The translations under genes were made by a program, and so were the position numbers. This document shows positions 25,621 to 34,455 of a DNA stretch of 64,000 bases, one piece after another. This DNA is from Paenibacillus qinlingensis (GTDB lineage Bacteria > Bacillota > Bacilli > Paenibacillales > NBRC-103111): positions 1-64,000 of the forward strand of contig NZ_JABMKY010000018.1 in the NCBI RefSeq assembly GCF_013204845.1, read 5' to 3'. Positions within the stretch are counted from its first letter, which is position 1. Each line of letters starts with the position of its first letter. The notes beneath the pieces were generated by a model, which had not been told where the DNA came from, did not search any database, and was given only the letters and a program-made list of their open reading frames with translations.

Positions 25621-26961
25621 ATGAAACGAAAAATAACAGGTTTAACATTCGCTTTGACTGCTGTAGTAGCATTAGCAGGCTGCGCCAATGGCAGCACTAG
25701 TGCTCCTGCTGCGACAACTGCTGCCGCAACGTCCGCAACGGCTGGGGCTACGCAGGCACCGGTTTCTAAAGATCCAGTAACATTGCGTATGACTTATTGG
25801 GCAGGATCGCAGCTGACGGTAGACCGAAATAATGCCGTCGTGCAGTTGTTCCAGAAGGCTTATCCGAATATTAAAGTCGAGGCCGAATATTATGCAGGCG
25901 ATGCTTATTGGGACAAAATGAGCGTGCTTGCGGCTTCAAATAATTTGCCAGATGTGATCCGGATGGACTACTCCAAAATTACGAATTTCGTTAATAAAAA
26001 TTTGCTATTGCCGCTCGATGACTATTTGAAAGACAAAACGATTAATCTGGAAGGCGTTAACCCGATTCATAATGCTGGAGGTCGTTTTAACGACAAGCAG
26101 TATGGTATCAACATCGGCAATAATGCACTGGTTATGTTCTATAACCCGGAGCTGCTTGAGAAAGCTGGCGTCAAACCGCCTGCGGACAATTATACGTGGG
26201 AGCAATACGAGAAGGATTTACGTACGTTCAAAGATAAGCTCGGTATTCTCGGCGATACGCACCTGACCCAGTCACACTTCAGCGTCTGGCTTCGCCAGCA
26301 TAATAAGTCGCTTTTCAGCAAGGGACAAGATGCACTGGGCTATGAGGATGATCAGCTCTTTGTTGATTTCTTTAAACAGCAGCTTCGTTGGCAAAAGGAT
26401 GGGCTCATAACACCGCTCGGCACAGAGCTTGAGGTGAAGAGCTTGGAGGACGGTCCGTTTACGAAGGGACAGACGGCATTTGGCGGCTTTGGATATTGGA
26501 GCAATCACGTCGATATCATGGAAAAGCAATTGAAGAAGAATGTTGGGTTAGCGCCGTATCCGGGCGATGGCAAAGGCATGTACATTAAGCCGTCCTTCTT
26601 CCATTCCATTTCCAAATCGTCGAAGCATCCGAAAGAGGCTGCGCTGTTCATCGATTTCTACACGAATAACATTGAAGCGGCGAAATCACTTAATGCTTAC
26701 TTTGGCATGCCGTATAACCCTAAGGTCATTCAAGGTATCCAAGATACGTTCACGGAAACGCAGAAGCGCGTCGTTACCTACTTAACGAATGTGGAGAAAA
26801 CGGCCTCAGCGATTGATGCTCCGGAGCCTGCGGCTGGTGCTGAAGTGAACAAAGTATATAAAAACATTAGCGACGAAATTTTGTTTGAGAAAACCACGCC
26901 AGAAGAAGGCGCTAAGCGATTCCGTAAAGAAGCGAATGCGATTTTGGCAAAAGGGAAGTAA
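25621..26961 (+). CDS. ABC transporter substrate-binding lipoprotein (sugar type)
   Basis: A 446-aa extracellular binding protein of the family-1 (UgpB/MalE-like) type. Lipobox ALAGC with C21, an Ala/Thr-rich linker, then VTLRMTYWAGS and the ligand-binding lobes; GINIGNNALVMFYNPELLEK (about residue 160) is the conserved hinge region. ATG 25621 is preferred over 25606, which directly abuts AAAAGG with no spacing. It begins 27 bases after the flavoenzyme gene. Confidence 0.92.
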   Translation: MKRKITGLTFALTAVVALAGCANGSTSAPAATTAAATSATAGATQAPVSKDPVTLRMTYWAGSQLTVDRNNAVVQLFQKAYPNIKVEAEYYAGDAYWDKMSVLAASNNLPDVIRMDYSKITNFVNKNLLLPLDDYLKDKTINLEGVNPIHNAGGRFNDKQYGINIGNNALVMFYNPELLEKAGVKPPADNYTWEQYEKDLRTFKDKLGILGDTHLTQSHFSVWLRQHNKSLFSKGQDALGYEDDQLFVDFFKQQLRWQKDGLITPLGTELEVKSLEDGPFTKGQTAFGGFGYWSNHVDIMEKQLKKNVGLAPYPGDGKGMYIKPSFFHSISKSSKHPKEAALFIDFYTNNIEAAKSLNAYFGMPYNPKVIQGIQDTFTETQKRVVTYLTNVEKTASAIDAPEPAAGAEVNKVYKNISDEILFEKTTPEEGAKRFRKEANAILAKGK

Positions 26962-26974
26962 CAGCAGAGTTGGG

Positions 26975-26998
26975 GCAGGGGGTAAACTTACTCCCTGC
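26975..26998 (+). promoter_or_regulatory. Intercistronic hairpin
   Basis: CAGGG(G)GTAA pairs with TTAC(T)CCCTG around two bases, with no U-run. Such hairpins between a binding-protein gene and its permease genes usually protect the upstream mRNA and raise binding-protein output. Confidence 0.65.
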
Positions 26999-27033
26999 TG
27001 CTTTGCTCTGTAAGAAGAAGGGGGAACGTTAGT

Positions 27034-27948
27034 ATGGTGCAACCTGCGCGAGGAAGGAAGCTGCGGGATTATAACAATGCAGCGGGTTACGCGTTCATTT
27101 CGCCTTGGCTGATTGGATTCATCCTGTTTTCCGTCGCACCGATGATCGTATCGCTTGCGCTCGCATTTACCCAATATGATATATTATCACCGCCGGAATG
27201 GGTTGGGCTTCGTAATTTCAAGGAGATGTTCACGGAAGATCCGCGGTATTGGAAGTCGGTGACAGCGACGCTCCTGTTTGTGTTTATTGCAGTTCCACTA
27301 CGGCTGCTGTTCGCTCTCGCTGTGGCGCTGCTGTTAAATACGAACTTGAAGTTGCCTGCCTTGTTTCGCTCGGCCTTTTATTTGCCAACCTTGATTGGCG
27401 GAAGTGTCGCTGTCGCGGTGATGTGGCGTCAACTGTTTGGGGCACAAGGCGCAGTGAATTCGCTGCTGACAGCGGTAACCGGCCATGCGTTTCAAACCTC
27501 ATGGATCACGCATCCATCAACAGCGATAGTCTCGCTTGTTTTGCTTGCTGTATGGCAGTTCGGTTCGGCCATGCTCATCTTTCTAGCGGGACTGAAACAG
27601 GTGCCGAAGGAACTGTATGAGGCGGTAACCGTGGATGGAGCAGGAACGTGGCAGCGATTCCGCTGGATTACCCTCCCACTATTAACGCCCGTTATTTTTT
27701 TTAATCTAGTGATGGGGATCATTAACGGGTTCAAAGTATTTACAGAGGGGATGCTCGTAACTGGCGGAGGACCATTTGATAAAACGTTGTTTTACGCCTT
27801 ATATGTGTATGAGAAATCATTCCGTTATTACGAGATGGGCTATGGGTCAGCCATGTCCTGGGTGCTGCTTACCGTGATCGCTTGTTTCACTGCTGCGCTG
27901 TTCGCTACATCCCGTAATTGGGTTCACTATGAAACGAGAGGGGAATAG
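27034..27948 (+). CDS. ABC transporter permease, CUT1 type (first)
   Basis: A 304-aa inner-membrane protein with six TM helices. The EAA loop reads ELYEAVTVDGAGTWQRFRWI (residues 191-210), close to the canonical EAA---G-------I-LP, followed by TLPLLTPVIFFN. Homologous to MalF/MsmF. GAAGGGGGAA lies upstream of the ATG. Confidence 0.93.
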   Translation: MVQPARGRKLRDYNNAAGYAFISPWLIGFILFSVAPMIVSLALAFTQYDILSPPEWVGLRNFKEMFTEDPRYWKSVTATLLFVFIAVPLRLLFALAVALLLNTNLKLPALFRSAFYLPTLIGGSVAVAVMWRQLFGAQGAVNSLLTAVTGHAFQTSWITHPSTAIVSLVLLAVWQFGSAMLIFLAGLKQVPKELYEAVTVDGAGTWQRFRWITLPLLTPVIFFNLVMGIINGFKVFTEGMLVTGGGPFDKTLFYALYVYEKSFRYYEMGYGSAMSWVLLTVIACFTAALFATSRNWVHYETRGE

Positions 27949-27953
27949 GCTGT

Positions 27954-28802
27954 ATGCTGCTCAAACAACGACAACGCTTATATACAATTCTTAGGCATGC
28001 TTTCACTTCCATCTTTGCTCTATTCATGATGTACCCACTGCTCTGGATGGTGTCCAGCTCTCTGAAAGATACCAGCGAGATCTTCATTCATGCGCATCAA
28101 TTGATTCCATCCCCATTCAAATTTGCGAATTACACGAACGGGTTTAAAGGATTCGCCGGGATTTCTTTTGTCGTTTTTTTCAAAAACTCCATCATCATCA
28201 CGTTCTTCTCTGTCATTGGAGCTGTCATTTCATCCCTTTTGACCGCTTATGGGTTTGCTCGGATTCGGTTTCGTGGAGCTGCCATCTGGTTCGCTTGCAT
28301 GATGACGACAATGATGCTGCCGCATGAGGTGCTGACGATTCCGCAATATATTCTCTTTCAGAAGCTCGGCTGGATCAATACGTTCAAACCCTTAATCATT
28401 CCCTCATTTTTCGGCGGAGCCTTCTTTATTTTCTTACTGATTCAATTCATGCGCGGAATTCCGAAGGAGTTAGATGAGTCGGGCAAAATCGATGGATGCG
28501 GCGTGTTCGGGATTTTGATACGAATTCTACTTCCACTGCTGATATCTCCAATCATTACAGTGTCGATCTTCAAATTTTACTGGACATGGGATGATTTCTT
28601 CAGCCCCTTGCTATATCTCAATTCACCCAAGCTTGCCACGGTGGCACTAGCACTGAAAAACTTCTCAGATCCCACCATGCAAACCGATTGGGGTGCCCTA
28701 TTCGCGATGTCAGTTCTGTCGCTCCTGCCCATATTGCTCGTATTCGGCTTCTTTCAGAAGTATATGGTTGAAGGAATCAGCACGACGGGTCTGAAAGGAT
28801 AA
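27954..28802 (+). CDS. ABC transporter permease, CUT1 type (second)
   Basis: A 282-aa MalG/MsmG-like permease with six TM helices; EAA loop ELDESGKIDGCGVFGILIRI then LLPLL. It starts five bases after the previous stop. No ATPase gene is present in the operon, as is usual for CUT1 importers that share a common MsmK-type ATPase. Confidence 0.93.
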   Translation: MLLKQRQRLYTILRHAFTSIFALFMMYPLLWMVSSSLKDTSEIFIHAHQLIPSPFKFANYTNGFKGFAGISFVVFFKNSIIITFFSVIGAVISSLLTAYGFARIRFRGAAIWFACMMTTMMLPHEVLTIPQYILFQKLGWINTFKPLIIPSFFGGAFFIFLLIQFMRGIPKELDESGKIDGCGVFGILIRILLPLLISPIITVSIFKFYWTWDDFFSPLLYLNSPKLATVALALKNFSDPTMQTDWGALFAMSVLSLLPILLVFGFFQKYMVEGISTTGLKG

Positions 28803-28910
28803 TCTAGGCTAATTCTCACAAAATTTTATGAAAATGATCTAAAGCCGAATCGACCTTCGTATAAATAGGAGGAATGTTCGGTTTTTCATGTTAACTGGAA
28901 ATTGTAACCA

Positions 28911-28939
28911 TTGACAGCTAATGTGAGTTGTCATATATT
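28911..28939 (+). promoter_or_regulatory. Promoter with internal operator for the TcyP-like symporter
   Basis: TTGACA (28911-28916), 17-bp spacer, TATATT (28934-28939). TGACAGCT and AGTTGTCA inside form an inverted repeat covering the -35 and spacer, a likely repressor site. Confidence 0.75.
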
Positions 28940-28987
28940 TATCACAATTAAACCGAGTTATCTTATAGGGATTAGGAGATGTCGATC

Positions 28988-30343
28988 ATGCAAAACAACT
29001 TAGTAAGCGCATTTCAGACTAACTGGGTCAGTTTAGTTGTCTCATTAGTAGTGATTGGTTTTATCTATTTTTTGGGTAGAAAGAAAGTCAGTTTCGGTAA
29101 CCGCGTATTCATCGGTTTAGGACTTGGTATCATCGCAGGGGTTATTTTCAATCAGGCAGGACTGCAATTTAAAAGTGTTAGCACAATCGGAACGATTTAC
29201 GTCAATCTGATCAAAATGCTTGTAATGCCACTGGTATTTATTCTAGTTATTAATAGTATTTCGTCGTTGTCCAACATGGCTCAACTTCGTAAATTGGGTT
29301 TCAAAACGATTGGTTGGTTCCTACTTACAACGGGAATCGCAGCATTGATCGGTCTACTTGTGGCATTGGCGATTGATCCAGGTAATGGGATCGCACAAGC
29401 AGTTCCGAAGGATTTTAAAGCCAAAGAAATTCCAACTTTCTCCCAAGTTATTTTGGATCTAGTCCCATCCAATCCAATTAGCGACATGGCGAGTGGTAAG
29501 GTTGTGCCGGTTCTCATCTTCGCGATTTTCGTAGCTGTTGCGATCGTGTCGGTAGGTTCCAAGAAACCTGAAGCTGTAGCATCTGTAAAGGCGTTCATTT
29601 CCTCAGCTGCGGCTGTTATGCATCAAGTTGTTAAGTACGTAATTCGTTTGACACCTTATGGGGTATATGCGTTGATCGCGGCAATGGCTGCTAAATATGG
29701 TTGGGAAACGTTAGAGCCATTAGCTAAAATCATTCTGACTTCCTACGTGGCATTGATCATCCACTTCGTCTTGGTATTCGGTGGTCTTGTACTGTTGGTT
29801 GCGAAAGTGAATCCGATCAAATTCTTCAAAAAGGCATATCCGACGATCGCTGTTGCTTTTACAACACGTAGCAGCTATGCAACACTTCCTGTGAACTTGG
29901 AAGTTATCACGAAACGTCTTCGCGTATCACCGCGTATCGCAAGCTTCGTGGCACCGCTTGGGGCGACGATGAACTTCAACGGATGCGGCGGCGTTTGGCC
30001 GGCGGTTGTAGCGATTTTCGTAGCCAAAGTTTATAATCTTCCACTCGGTATCTCTGAGTATCTATTGTTGATTCTAGTAGCTGTCATCTCCTCCATCGGG
30101 GTAGCTGGTGTACCAGGTCCTGCATCCATTTCAACAACGGTTGTATTGACTGCACTTGGCTTGCCGCTTGAAGGTATGGGGCTAGTTCTAGGCGTAGAAG
30201 CATTGATCGACATGGGTCGTACAGCAGTAAATGCAACGGGAACAACTGTTACAGCATTGCTTGTAGCAGAATCCGAAGGCGAATTCGACCGCGCTGCGTT
30301 CGATCGTGACGAGGAAGAAGAATTGGAATTGGCAACTGCTTAA
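28988..30343 (+). CDS. Dicarboxylate/amino acid:cation symporter, TcyP (L-cystine) type
   Basis: A 451-aa transporter with about eight TM helices and two re-entrant loops. The HP1-like region TTRSSYATLPV and the TM7-like motif FNGCGGVWPA are closer to TcyP/YdjN cystine symporters than to glutamate or C4-dicarboxylate members (which have NMDGT). ATG 28988 is preferred: the AGGAG site directly abuts ATG 28979 and is nine bases from 28988. Expressed from its own promoter at 28911. Confidence 0.85.
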   Translation: MQNNLVSAFQTNWVSLVVSLVVIGFIYFLGRKKVSFGNRVFIGLGLGIIAGVIFNQAGLQFKSVSTIGTIYVNLIKMLVMPLVFILVINSISSLSNMAQLRKLGFKTIGWFLLTTGIAALIGLLVALAIDPGNGIAQAVPKDFKAKEIPTFSQVILDLVPSNPISDMASGKVVPVLIFAIFVAVAIVSVGSKKPEAVASVKAFISSAAAVMHQVVKYVIRLTPYGVYALIAAMAAKYGWETLEPLAKIILTSYVALIIHFVLVFGGLVLLVAKVNPIKFFKKAYPTIAVAFTTRSSYATLPVNLEVITKRLRVSPRIASFVAPLGATMNFNGCGGVWPAVVAIFVAKVYNLPLGISEYLLLILVAVISSIGVAGVPGPASISTTVVLTALGLPLEGMGLVLGVEALIDMGRTAVNATGTTVTALLVAESEGEFDRAAFDRDEEEELELATA

Positions 30344-30356
30344 TAGATTGACATGC

Positions 30357-30396
30357 AAAAAGACGAACAGCACCTTTGGTGTGTGTTCGTCTTTTT
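30357..30396 (+). terminator. Bidirectional rho-independent terminator
   Basis: AAAAAGACGAACA-CACC pairs with GGTG-TGTTCGTCTTTTT. It serves the symporter gene and the opposing small membrane gene. Confidence 0.9.
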
Positions 30397-30416
30397 GGTT
30401 TGTGCCGATGTATGTG

Positions 30417-30575
30417 TTAAAACCGCGGGAAAACGTAACGGACCAGGAAAAACAGCAATCCGAACGTGATAATGATGTACGCTGCATATCTAATAAAAGT
30501 TGATGCGACAAGTCCCTTGTCATATTTCTGCTCAATTCGCTTCTGTTCAATGTCCACGCTTTTCATCGGTTCCAT
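30417..30575 (-). CDS. Small single-TM membrane protein, 52 aa
   Basis: Starts MEPMKSVDIEQKRIEQKYDK with a polar N-terminus and one C-terminal TM helix (AAYIIITFGLLFFLVRYVF). AAGGGAGCT nine bases before ATG 30575 supports translation; upstream in-frame codons lack a ribosome site. Function unknown. Confidence 0.7.
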   Translation of the reverse strand: MEPMKSVDIEQKRIEQKYDKGLVASTFIRYAAYIIITFGLLFFLVRYVFPRF

Positions 30576-30668
30576 CGTTTTCAGCTCCCTTGTTTGGTAT
30601 GAGTGATTTCTATACCAAGTAATACCCGTTCGGGTGGAAACTGAATCACCGCACTGCTGCACTTCTAT

Positions 30669-30733
30669 ATCCTAGCTGCCCGAGGGGGGCGAGTAGCTCC
30701 GCATCCTAGCTTCCCCGAGAGGGGCACGTGTAG
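30669..30733. repeat. Two tandem GC-rich hairpins, 34-bp direct repeat
   Basis: ATCCTAGCT(G/T)CCC..GAG.GGGGC occurs at 30669 and 30703. Each copy can fold as a CCC/GGG hairpin. It lies directly beside the four-box element C. Confidence 0.55.
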
Positions 30734-30736
30734 CAA

Positions 30737-30921
30737 TAGATGGAAAAACTACAGTTAAACTAGCTGATATTACTCGATATCTCCATTTAAATGGAAATAC
30801 TCCAGCTAATTTCGCGTCATTCGTCCATTTCAACGAAGATGTGCAAAATTAGGTGGAGGAAATCCAGTTATTCAAAATAAATGGCGTTTCTTGCTTGAAA
30901 TAGCTGTAATTTTTCCAGTTA
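30737..30921. repeat. Four-box dispersed element, copy C (complete)
   Basis: Boxes start at 30737, 30788, 30850 and 30901 (51-62-51), each 21 bp: TAGATGGA-N5-TACAGTTA, TAAATGGA-N5-TCCAGCTA, TAGGTGGA-N5-TCCAGTTA, TAGCTGTA-N5-TCCAGTTA. It fills most of the 393-bp gap between the flavoprotein gene and the small membrane protein gene. Confidence 0.85.
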
Positions 30922-30968
30922 GTGAAGCTCAAGAGTGTTGGTGGTGGAGTTTATAAATGAGGTATCAG

Positions 30969-32228
30969 CTAGCCCAGCATCGCTGCGTTTTTACCCGCCG
31001 TATAGCCGGAAGAAAAAGCAGCAGTAATGTTATACCCACCGGTATATCCGTGAATATCAAGGACTTCTCCACAAAAGTATAAACCATTCATAAGCTTGGA
31101 TTGCATCGTTTTAGGATCGATCTCCTTCAGATTAACACCACCGCCTGTTACAAAGGCTTCTTCTATGGAGAGAGTACCTGATATTTGGATTGGAAAAGCT
31201 TTAATTAATTTGCTTAATGCCATCCAATTTTGTTTAGGTATATGATCATGTGTAAGTTGTTCATCCAGTTCTGCCTTCTGGAGAAGCAAAGGGATGATTC
31301 GTTCATTCAGATAGCCTCTGAGAACGTTTTTAATCGCCTTCTTAGGCTCGTTCTTAGTTAAAGCGAGGGTTTCATCATAAACCTCACTTAGACCCTTATT
31401 TGGCTGAAAATCAACAGTAAGAATAGTTTCTTTTAGCCCACTCTTCGATAACTCTTTTACAACGAATTGGCTACATCTTAAAGCGATTGGTCCAGAAATA
31501 CCAAAGTGTGTGAATAGCATGTCACCACTATGAGAAATGATTGGCTTGCCTTTACTATTCCATACCGTCAATGTCACATCCCTAAGTGAAAGCCCCTGTA
31601 ATTCACGACTTTTGATAAAAGAATCATTAGAGGTTAATGGGACTTCTGTAGGAAAAAGCTCAGTAATGGAATGGCCCGCATCTTTGGCCCACAAATAACC
31701 GTCTCCAGTTGAACCTGTATGAGGGACAGATTTGCCGCCGGAGGCAATAATCACATTCTTGCTGCGAATGGTTTCTCCAGATTTTAAACGTATCCCAGAG
31801 ACTGAGCCATTATTAAAATTAATGTTATCTACAGGGCTATTAATTCTTATATCCACACCTTGTTTACGAACTTGATTTACAAGAGCGTCTACAACCGTTT
31901 TGGCTTTATCACTAACAGGGAACATGCGACCGTTGTCTTCTTCTTTGAGACGAATTCCTAGATTTTCAAAAAACGCAATGATATCCTTGTTACTAAAATT
32001 ATTGAACGCACTATGTAAAAAGCGACCATTACCAGGGATATGTTTGATTAATTCATCCGTCTCTTTATTATTTGTTACATTACATCTACCACCACCAGAA
32101 ATCCCAAGTTTACGCCCCAATTTATCTCCCTTATCGAGGAGAAGAACTTTAGCTCCATTTAAGCTGGCAGCTATACTCGCCATTAAACCTGCAGATCCTC
32201 CACCGACCACAATTACATCGTATGCCAT
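30969..32228 (-). CDS. HI0933/YtfP family FAD-dependent oxidoreductase
   Basis: A 419-aa flavoprotein. Rossmann motif VIVVGGGSAGLMASIAA at 5-21, the family motif GRKLGISGGGRCNVTN at 38-53, the IIASGGKSVPHTGSTGDGY region near 160, and the C-terminal CGEVLDIHGYTGGYNITAAF FAD-binding motif. It belongs to the BaiN/HI0933-like group; reaction unknown in most members. Base composition is more AT-rich than the genes to the left, like the metal-resistance genes that follow on the other strand. Confidence 0.9.
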   Translation of the reverse strand: MAYDVIVVGGGSAGLMASIAASLNGAKVLLLDKGDKLGRKLGISGGGRCNVTNNKETDELIKHIPGNGRFLHSAFNNFSNKDIIAFFENLGIRLKEEDNGRMFPVSDKAKTVVDALVNQVRKQGVDIRINSPVDNINFNNGSVSGIRLKSGETIRSKNVIIASGGKSVPHTGSTGDGYLWAKDAGHSITELFPTEVPLTSNDSFIKSRELQGLSLRDVTLTVWNSKGKPIISHSGDMLFTHFGISGPIALRCSQFVVKELSKSGLKETILTVDFQPNKGLSEVYDETLALTKNEPKKAIKNVLRGYLNERIIPLLLQKAELDEQLTHDHIPKQNWMALSKLIKAFPIQISGTLSIEEAFVTGGGVNLKEIDPKTMQSKLMNGLYFCGEVLDIHGYTGGYNITAAFSSGYTAGKNAAMLG

Positions 32229-32380
32229 ACAAAACTCCTTGACTCATTTTTGCAAATTGTATCATTAATTAGAGCTAAACCCAAGTAGGATGAGTATTCA
32301 CCATACATTTGTCTTTCCTTTAACTTGACGGAAATACGAAGTGGAATTTTTTCATGATATCTCCTTAATAGCCTTTGTTT

Positions 32381-32405
32381 TTTACACTATGATGTATAGT
32401 ATAAT
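32381..32405 (+). promoter_or_regulatory. Promoter and probable BlaI-family operator upstream of the first CopD gene
   Basis: -10 TATAAT at 32400-32405; the 15-bp near-palindrome ACTATGATGTATAGT at 32386-32400 overlaps the spacer and is preceded by TTTAC. The same sequence, in the opposite orientation, lies upstream of the P-type ATPase gene at 35451-35470. Confidence 0.7.
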
Positions 32406-32449
32406 AGCATAGACTATTTTCTAGTTATATTTTCAAAAAGAGGTGTCAC

Positions 32450-33538
32450 ATGATTTTGCTTTATGTAAGCCAAAGTTTGCTTTATGTTTGCTTTACCGTG
32501 CTTTTTGGAGGGCTGCTGTTTTCGCTAGTACCGGAGAACAAACAACCTGAAGTGCAAGTGCCCCAAAATGTCATGTTAGCTTGTCTTATTGGTATTGCGG
32601 TATTCACATATGCTCCAATAGTAAGACTTATTTTGATATTTGGACCAGACGTAGGATATTGGCTTACCTTTAAAAGCGTCATGCTTACCTTTGAAGAAGG
32701 TAGATCTTATTTGATTGTCCTGCTTTTGTCCATATTAGTATTTGTATTCATGAAGACAACGAGGATAAAGGAAAACCCGAATCTAATTGCCGTTTCTCTA
32801 TTGTTTGTCGTGTTCATGGTAACAGCTCTTGGTTATTCTAGTCACGTTGCGTCTCAGACGAATGGATCAGGATTTATTGCACAAACATTGCATTACCTAT
32901 CCGTTGTTGTATGGGGTGGGATTCTTTTGACGGTTGCTTGGTTTTCAAAAAGGAAGGAAAACTGGCTTATTTTTATCCGCTGGTTCTCTCCAATTGCTTT
33001 CACTTGTGTAATCATTATTTCGATTTCCGGTTTATTCATGATGACTATTGTAGTTCCTGAGTATTTTAATTCGTGGATTTTATCTTACGGTCAGGCGCTA
33101 CTTATCAAACATTTGTTGTTTATTCCCCTTATAGCAATGGCATGCATCAATGGTTTTCTAATTAGGAAGCGGTTAGTTCAAGACCCATCTTATCATCCTC
33201 TTTCTTGGATAAGAGTTGAGAGTATTATTGCTATTGTGGTATTTATGGTTACTGGTTTCATGGGTCAACAACCGCCACCCCATAAAGTCGCGCTAACACT
33301 GGTTGAAAACAAGCCTTCGCAACTTTTTTTAGCCTTTTATCAAGAGAAACTAAGTGCAAATCCGGCTTTGAATCTGAATCTAAACTCACTTAGCATAATC
33401 TTAGCCATTGCTGCGGTTCTGTTACTTATATCCATTTTCACCTTCTTTTCAAAAAAAGCATTCTCGATATATGCGGTAATTAGCAGTATTGGTTTCTGTG
33501 TTACAGCTTATTTATCATTGATGATCGCATTAATTTAA
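32450..33538 (+). CDS. CopD-family copper transport membrane protein (first copy)
   Basis: A 362-aa protein with about nine TM helices, related to CopD and the membrane half of YcnJ. Shared family features include GYSSHVASQ, LHYLSVVVWGGILL (His in TM), YGQALLIKHLLFIPL and GFMGQQPPPH. CopD proteins move copper across the inner membrane with CopC. It is about 45 % identical by eye to the second CopD at 38561 and is controlled by its own copy of the ACTATG operator. Confidence 0.85.
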   Translation: MILLYVSQSLLYVCFTVLFGGLLFSLVPENKQPEVQVPQNVMLACLIGIAVFTYAPIVRLILIFGPDVGYWLTFKSVMLTFEEGRSYLIVLLLSILVFVFMKTTRIKENPNLIAVSLLFVVFMVTALGYSSHVASQTNGSGFIAQTLHYLSVVVWGGILLTVAWFSKRKENWLIFIRWFSPIAFTCVIIISISGLFMMTIVVPEYFNSWILSYGQALLIKHLLFIPLIAMACINGFLIRKRLVQDPSYHPLSWIRVESIIAIVVFMVTGFMGQQPPPHKVALTLVENKPSQLFLAFYQEKLSANPALNLNLNSLSIILAIAAVLLLISIFTFFSKKAFSIYAVISSIGFCVTAYLSLMIALI

Positions 33539-33554
33539 GTAATAATTACGATCT

Positions 33555-33589
33555 AAACCGATTCTTTCTAGAGTCGGTTTTTCTTTTTT
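33555..33589 (+). terminator. Rho-independent terminator of the first CopD gene
   Basis: AAACCGATTCT pairs with AGAGTCGGTTT, followed by TTCTTTTTT. Confidence 0.85.
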
Positions 33590-33630
33590 GATATAATGGG
33601 GTAATTAGAGGTAGTAGGGAGCAGTGAAGC

Positions 33631-34005
33631 ATGACAATAACCAATCCAAATCTTACACCAGACCAGTGTGATGATACGTGTGAAGGAAGTACGAATGTAG
33701 TAGAAATTAAACAAAAAATGATCGCTGAGGAATCCGCGGCTAGTTTATCAGAAATTTTTAAAGCTCTAGGGGATCCTACGCGGATTAAAATAATATACGC
33801 ACTGTTGCAAAGTGAACTATGTGTTCATGATTTGACTTTGGTTCTAGAGATGGGACAATCCGCTGTATCACATCAACTGCGCTACTTAAGGAATTTACGA
33901 ATTGTTAAACGTAGAAAAGTAGGTAAAACGGTTTACTATTCTTTGGATGATGCACATATCGAACAAATCTTTTCACTAACCTTGCAACACATCACACATA
34001 ATTAA
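33631..34005 (+). CDS. ArsR/SmtB-family metal sensor (CadC/CzrA-like)
   Basis: A 124-aa winged-helix repressor. Candidate metal ligands are C13 and C17 in the N-terminal arm (DQCDDTCEG), C64 in the ELCVHDL alpha-3 motif (CadC-type site), and D/H residues in the C-terminal alpha-5 helix (DDAHIEQIFSLTLQHITHN, CzrA-type site). DNA-recognition helix: MGQSAVSHQLRYLRN. Having both site types is typical of Cd/Pb/Zn-sensing CadC proteins. Likely controls the P-type ATPase operon through the ACATATGAA repeats at 35369-35400 and 35554-35595. Confidence 0.9.
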   Translation: MTITNPNLTPDQCDDTCEGSTNVVEIKQKMIAEESAASLSEIFKALGDPTRIKIIYALLQSELCVHDLTLVLEMGQSAVSHQLRYLRNLRIVKRRKVGKTVYYSLDDAHIEQIFSLTLQHITHN

Positions 34006-34023
34006 AGATGAGGATCCATCTCT

Positions 34024-34455
34024 ATGAAAATCAAGACATATCAAGTACAAGAAAAAGGTCTTTATCGTTTTTTGGGTTCATTGGAAGTCCAGATCATGGA
34101 GATTATGTGGACCGTAGATAAAGTGAGTATTAAAGATGTTCAAGAAATACTAAGTAAAGTGACTCCTTACTCGTTTACAACAATTATGACGGTTATGAAC
34201 CGGTTATATGATAAAGGCTTATTAGAGAAGGAGACGCTTGGGAAAGGGAGAACTAAATCCACACTTTTTCAGGCATTATCTACAAAAGATGATTTTTTAA
34301 CGGAACATACGAGGGATGTCACGAGAGGACTCATGGATGAGTTTGAAGACTATGTAGTCACTCATTTTATTGATGCCATGGATGAAGTGGATCCAAGTCT
34401 TATTCAAAAGTTAGAGCAAAAGCTCGAGTCCATAAAAAAGAGGACTGACGGATGA
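34024..34455 (+). CDS. BlaI/MecI/CopY-family repressor
   Basis: A 143-aa winged-helix repressor: LGSLEVQIMEIMWTVDKVSI, the helix-turn-helix VQEILSKVTPYSFTTIMTVM, then the wing LLEKETLGKGRTKSTLF and a C-terminal dimerisation helix pair. There is no CxC C-terminal motif of copper-type CopY proteins, so sensing probably depends on the adjacent M56 protease. Its stop overlaps the protease start by four bases. The ACTATGATGYATAGT sites at 32386 and 35451 are the best candidate operators. Confidence 0.9.
   Translation: MKIKTYQVQEKGLYRFLGSLEVQIMEIMWTVDKVSIKDVQEILSKVTPYSFTTIMTVMNRLYDKGLLEKETLGKGRTKSTLFQALSTKDDFLTEHTRDVTRGLMDEFEDYVVTHFIDAMDEVDPSLIQKLEQKLESIKKRTDG

Noticed and set aside
28842..28887. 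Terminator after the sugar importer operon
   Set aside because: GCCGAA/TTCGGT arms are weak with a long loop; not convincing enough to list.
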